A stretch of DNA of 26,718 bases from an uncultured Veillonella sp. GTDB taxonomy: Bacteria > Bacillota > Negativicutes > Veillonellales > Veillonellaceae. The stretch spans positions 1 through 26,718 of the forward strand of contig NZ_CAJZFD010000004.1 of NCBI RefSeq assembly GCF_915069625.1, written 5' to 3'. Below are positions 22,967 to 26,718 of this stretch, one piece after another. Position 1 is the stretch's first letter. Every line of letters starts with the position of its first letter. The translations under genes were made by a program, and so were the position numbers. The notes below the pieces were generated by a model that saw only the letters and a program-made list of their open reading frames with translations, did not search any database and was not told the DNA's origin.

Positions 22967-25900
22967 GGTTTTCACCTCCTTCGTTTAGAACCTCTTTCAT
23001 CCGTTCTAGTGCATCATCTTCGGACAATCTAGATAAGTAATTGTATCGATTACGGCTAGAGTCAAAACGGCATACAGTGTTGTAATCACAGTATGTACAA
23101 GGTCTATTCTTATTTAACTGATAAGGCTGAATTGGGAATTGACCGTCCCCGATGTGGCGACCGATGTCAGCCATTACATGATTGGTGTAACGACACATTA
23201 CGTCAAATTCACCAGGATTCTTAACCTTACGCAAGTCTCTACTAGAAATAGTTTGATCCTTTTTCGTAGCGATTGGTACATATGGTCCTCGTTTAGATCC
23301 ATAGGACAAAAATTTATTGTCAATATGCGTCAACAACTCGATATCATCAGAGAAGTATCCACTGTTTTGCCATGCATCGCTTTCCTTAGCCAAAGATACT
23401 GCATCTTCATAAGATATAGGCGCATCGGCAGGAATTTTAGGATTTTTCACATAGGAATACACCACAGCTGCCGGTGACATGGAGCCACCATGCGTTTTGC
23501 CATAAGCGGATTCTAACGCCAATAGATAGGTCATGAGCTGTAATTTAAGACCATAGTACACATCTTGGGCCGTTACGTGGGCACCGCCCGACTTATAGTC
23601 AATAACCATGCCATAAGTTTGACCATCTCGTGTATATTCATCAATGCGGTCAATTTGACCGATGAGGCGTAAATAACGGTCTTCTCCAAGAGGCACGCGA
23701 ATCGGATCCCAGCCGCCTTGACGTCCAAAATCTTGCTCCAAGTATTTCGTATCAAAATCACTGCGCTTCGACCACTCCACAAGGCGGTCTACCGTCACAT
23801 GTAATGTTCTTTGTACACGCTGCTCGATTGCCTTTTGGTAGGCGTCACTCGTTTCCTCGCCGCCCTGATTTTCTTGTAAAATTTCTTCTGCCACGGAGCG
23901 GCACAAATTTTGTTGATCCGCTTCGTTAAGGTCACGCCATTGTTTATTGTTATCTAATAGATAATTACCTAAACGCTCTAAATTAGCGTGAAGGAATGTA
24001 CCAATTTCAGGAGCACCAAAGGAACGTACACGACGCGGTTCTAGTTTTAAACCATATTGAGCATAGAACTTGAACGGACATTGCTGATATCTCTCTAGAC
24101 GCGTCACAGAACCAGACATATAGCCTTTAGATAGGAACAATCCATTCACTAAATCCTTTGTAACGACAGGTACATCATTATTATCTCGAATACCACGAGA
24201 CACCTCACCTAAACGAGGACGGTAGGTGTCGCTTTCACGAGCCCAGTTATAGAGGCCCCACCACAATGGATTGACCTCATGACCACTAAAGAGGGCGCCC
24301 CAGCGCTCAGACAACAGGGACAAACTCTGTAAAGGTCTCCATACATAATCCGACTCAGTATCAGGTGCAATAGAGAGTGGAATCTCTACCGCCTTATCTA
24401 CATAACCAAGGGATTCTAGTCGTTTCACTACGAGGGATGGCTCAAGACCGGTTCCATCTTCGCCAGAGCTTGCATAGGACAGCGTCAAGGAATCGGATGC
24501 TCGCGTCATAGCTAGGTATAGTAGGAAATTCTCGTTGAAAGCCTTCGGCAAAGCCCCTTCAGCCAAGGTAATGCCTGCATCGGCCAATTCTTGACGTTCC
24601 TTATCCTTAATAAGACCTTCATCGCCCATGCTTTGTGGGAAAACACCTTGATTGAGGCCCATGACGAAAACCTGAGGCCACCATTGGCTATAACCACGTT
24701 CGATAGTAGTAATCACCACATGGTCCAAGGACGGTGGAATCATGGAATAATTTACGTCGCTCAAGCCTTCTTCGAGGAGTAGCATCATCTCATCTAAGGT
24801 CAATACTTCATCATTCATGACCATAGAGATTTCGTCTATGAAAGAAATAACCGCATTGTACATCTGTTCATGGCTGGCTTTGGACTCTTGATCGCCTACA
24901 GTTTCTGCGTCCTTTGCCCATTCATAGAGGCGCTGTGGCACTTGCAAGGTTTCTAATAAACCATAAAGCTGTTCGCCCCATTCTGCCCCTGTATGTCCAT
25001 CTGTATTGGCAGCAAAGTCAAACCACGGAGATAATATGTCCATAATGGTTTGTCTTGCTTGATTAACACGGGCTCTACGCGGTGCATCAGGCTGGTTTTC
25101 TTCATTTTGGCCTTCATGGAAGCCTCGTAAGTACGGCCAGCTTTCACGTTCCCATTTATAATGGTCGATGCCAAACTCGAGCACATAGTTCTCTAATTCA
25201 TCTACGGCCTCACGAGTAAGAGGCATCAAGTCCGTTTTCAGCAAGAGGAACATGCTATCTCGGCTATAGCTATGGCGCACAATATCAAAGAGAGCCGTCA
25301 ATAATTCGCCTAACGGATGATTTTTCATAGGTCGTTGACGGTCGATAAAGTGCGGAATACCGTAGCGAGTAAAGACCTTTTCTAAGGTATCTCCGTACGT
25401 TTCGGACTCGCGGAGCATGATGCATACATCGCGGTAACGAGCCTCTGGAGAGGACTCTACATAGGCTAAAATACGGCGAGCCACAGCGTCAGCTTCCCGT
25501 TCTCTGTTGTAGCCTCTAATGAGCGGTATCGTAGTATCTGTAGAGTTTTGCTTGCTAGGGCTAGTAAAGTAATTAGATTCTAATTCTTGTACAATCTGAG
25601 GGCCTCGTTTTCCATCAAAGCCAACCCAATTAATACTAGAACCATAACGAGCCACTAGGGTATCATAAATCTCCAAAGGACGACTAAAGAGATGTTCCCC
25701 TCGACGAGCGAGATTTAACGCCTTCGGAGCCATCGGTAAGTCGATAGTTATAACTGCTTCCTTCGCCAAATCAAATAAGGTATAAATCAACTCGTAGTGA
25801 GTAGGCGTAAACCAATGGAAGCCATCAATAAAGACATGGCTATTCTCCATCAATGGAGATTGAGGCAAGGCCTCGACGATTTCCATAATAGGATCGATGT

Positions 25901-26432
25901 CACGCTCCCCATGACGGCTGATTTCCTCTTCATAGGCAGCCATACAGATAGCAAGTTCGCGCAATTTCTTTTGTAATACTTTATTTTTTACTGAATCCGC
26001 CCCACGTTCTAGGTCATTAGGACCTACGCGGAATGCACGAAACTCAGAAAAGAGTTGTTGCAATACAGAAGAAAACTCAGGACGTTTTGTAGCCTGTTCT
26101 AAGAGGCCTAGTTCCTTTTGTTTTCGTTTCATAACAAGGCGCAACAACATAAACCGGCCAAAGCTAGATAAGCTTGATTGACCGGCCCCCTTAGAGCCTA
26201 TGGATTGATATACTTGGTACCCCAAACGACCAAAGCCCACAACACGAACTGTGGTAAAGCCTTTTTCAGGCATAAACTCAGCAAGCTCCCGTTCTACGCG
26301 ATACGTAGCTGATTCAGGAACGAGTAAGATTATAGGTTCCCCTGGACAATCGGTCATAACTTGACGTATCCGTTCATATACGGCACGTGTCTTACCAGAT
26401 CCTGCTCGTCCATAATAGACGCTAATACTCAT
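22956..26432 (-). CDS. addB: ATP-dependent helicase/nuclease subunit B
   Basis: This 1158-residue protein is the second AddAB subunit. It has Walker A GRAGSGKT (8-15), an inactivated-helicase-like central region that in the family recognises Chi, and a C-terminal nuclease with an iron-sulfur staple: an early Cys in CPFKFYAQYG and Cys1112, Cys1115 and Cys1121 in CTYCDYNTVC. The nuclease core shows IGQIDRID and DYKSGG, then LKLQLMTYL. Length matches B. subtilis AddB (about 1166). GGGAGGT precedes the start. It is first in the addBA operon. The Chi sequence recognised cannot be read from this window. Confidence 0.95.
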   Translation of the reverse strand: MSISVYYGRAGSGKTRAVYERIRQVMTDCPGEPIILLVPESATYRVERELAEFMPEKGFTTVRVVGFGRLGYQVYQSIGSKGAGQSSLSSFGRFMLLRLVMKRKQKELGLLEQATKRPEFSSVLQQLFSEFRAFRVGPNDLERGADSVKNKVLQKKLRELAICMAAYEEEISRHGERDIDPIMEIVEALPQSPLMENSHVFIDGFHWFTPTHYELIYTLFDLAKEAVITIDLPMAPKALNLARRGEHLFSRPLEIYDTLVARYGSSINWVGFDGKRGPQIVQELESNYFTSPSKQNSTDTTIPLIRGYNREREADAVARRILAYVESSPEARYRDVCIMLRESETYGDTLEKVFTRYGIPHFIDRQRPMKNHPLGELLTALFDIVRHSYSRDSMFLLLKTDLMPLTREAVDELENYVLEFGIDHYKWERESWPYLRGFHEGQNEENQPDAPRRARVNQARQTIMDILSPWFDFAANTDGHTGAEWGEQLYGLLETLQVPQRLYEWAKDAETVGDQESKASHEQMYNAVISFIDEISMVMNDEVLTLDEMMLLLEEGLSDVNYSMIPPSLDHVVITTIERGYSQWWPQVFVMGLNQGVFPQSMGDEGLIKDKERQELADAGITLAEGALPKAFNENFLLYLAMTRASDSLTLSYASSGEDGTGLEPSLVVKRLESLGYVDKAVEIPLSIAPDTESDYVWRPLQSLSLLSERWGALFSGHEVNPLWWGLYNWARESDTYRPRLGEVSRGIRDNNDVPVVTKDLVNGLFLSKGYMSGSVTRLERYQQCPFKFYAQYGLKLEPRRVRSFGAPEIGTFLHANLERLGNYLLDNNKQWRDLNEADQQNLCRSVAEEILQENQGGEETSDAYQKAIEQRVQRTLHVTVDRLVEWSKRSDFDTKYLEQDFGRQGGWDPIRVPLGEDRYLRLIGQIDRIDEYTRDGQTYGMVIDYKSGGAHVTAQDVYYGLKLQLMTYLLALESAYGKTHGGSMSPAAVVYSYVKNPKIPADAPISYEDAVSLAKESDAWQNSGYFSDDIELLTHIDNKFLSYGSKRGPYVPIATKKDQTISSRDLRKVKNPGEFDVMCRYTNHVMADIGRHIGDGQFPIQPYQLNKNRPCTYCDYNTVCRFDSSRNRYNYLSRLSEDDALERMKEVLNEGGENHGC

Positions 26433-26546
26433 GAGACCTCCCTAGTGAAACTTTCACCATCTCAATTTATAGAAATCATAAACTTCATCTTATTTTTAAA
26501 TTTCTTTTCCTTAGGTATAGATTTAAACTAAATTTTTCGATATAAT

Positions 26547-26581
26547 ATATTACTATACTACGTATTATTATATAGTAATAT
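26547..26581. promoter_or_regulatory. Perfect 11-bp inverted repeat upstream of addB
   Basis: ATATTACTATA (26547-26557) and TATAGTAATAT (26571-26581) are exact inverted copies around 13 bases, about 115 bases upstream of addB. It is entirely AT-rich except one base per arm, so chance is possible, but it may be an operator or part of the addBA promoter. No convincing minus-strand promoter with both boxes was found in this gap. Confidence 0.35.
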
Positions 26582-26630
26582 GATATTCTGTGCCTAATTA
26601 TGGGGTAATTAAAGGCAAATTGTACAATAT

Positions 26631-26660
26631 TTGACTCATTAGATTAAATTTGTTTATAAC
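26631..26660 (+). promoter_or_regulatory. Strong plus-strand promoter facing the right edge
   Basis: TTGACT (26631-26636) and TATAAC (26655-26660) are separated by 18 bases, close to the sigma-70 consensus. Transcription would begin near 26667 and run out of the window, through the structured leader that starts there. A hairpin TGCCT-AATTA (26591-26600)/TAATT-AA-AGGCA (26606-26617) lies just upstream. Confidence 0.65.
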
Positions 26661-26671
26661 AGATGAGCATT

Positions 26672-26718
26672 TAGAATCTACCTTAGTGTGGCAGCCTCAT
26701 ATGGAGACAAGCTGGACC
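26672..26718 (+). promoter_or_regulatory. Partial structured leader, possibly an M-box-like magnesium riboswitch (cut off)
   Basis: The segment after the plus-strand promoter has CTTAG (26682-26686), then GCAGCCTC-ATAT-GGAG and ACAAGCTG (26691-26713). This resembles the opening of the M-box (ykoK) leader, where CGTTAG is followed by GGCTCC-TATAT-GGAGATACGCTG. The match is partial, bases differ in places, and the core lies past the window, so this is only a hint. No coding start is seen before the edge. Confidence 0.25.

Noticed and set aside
19097..25186. Scattered short open frames opposite addA and addB
   Set aside because: They are shadows of two long, fully motif-supported genes and have no independent start signals.

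Overview
The window looks like chromosomal DNA from a diderm Firmicute of the Negativicutes, most likely Veillonella. This is inferred from gene content, not from a database match. The pointers are: low-GC DNA with strong AGGAGG ribosome binding sites; two tandem exported S-layer-homology (SLH) proteins of the kind this group uses at the envelope; a class II fumarase, expected in the malate-fumarate-succinate route of lactate fermenters; and Firmicute-type AddAB instead of RecBCD. I see no phage, transposase, integrase, CRISPR array, tRNA or rRNA.

Layout. 1-3444: two SLH proteins on the plus strand, each with its own terminator. They share a C-terminal domain, and the first also carries a Lys/Asp/Ala 11-residue repeat array. 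3496-6522 (minus): an OPT-family oligopeptide transporter followed 11 bases later by an exported DUF3298/RsiV-like protein. 6523-6974: a 452-base non-coding divergent region with an unusual nested inverted repeat and several TGTA/TACA palindromes between the transporter and fumC. 6975-8466: fumC and a very strong terminator. 8590-9793 (minus): three small AT-rich membrane or exported proteins, two of them tandem paralogues. 9848-12724 (minus): MTH1-like Nudix hydrolase, mutY and a membrane-anchored metallophosphoesterase, an apparent oxidised-guanine repair operon. 12839-14772 (plus): a GalT/HIT-like DUF4931 protein, a soluble metallophosphoesterase and a 76-residue small protein. 14812-16415 (minus): a molybdopterin-binding MoeA/MoaB-like protein and a Fluc/CrcB fluoride channel, not obviously one operon. 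16568-17749: an XRE regulator (plus) and a GntR/FCD regulator (minus) ending at one hairpin. 17966-18907: a diacylglycerol-kinase-family lipid kinase. 19076-26432 (minus): the addB-addA operon. 26433-26718: a promoter and the start of a structured leader pointing out of the window on the plus strand.

Most genes are housekeeping genes of recognisable families. The parts that resist routine annotation are the nested inverted repeat between the transporter and fumC, the shared C-terminal domain and 11-mer array of the SLH proteins, the small membrane paralogues, and the cut-off leader at the right edge, which weakly resembles an M-box. I did not find a clearly new multi-gene defence, secretion or mobile system.
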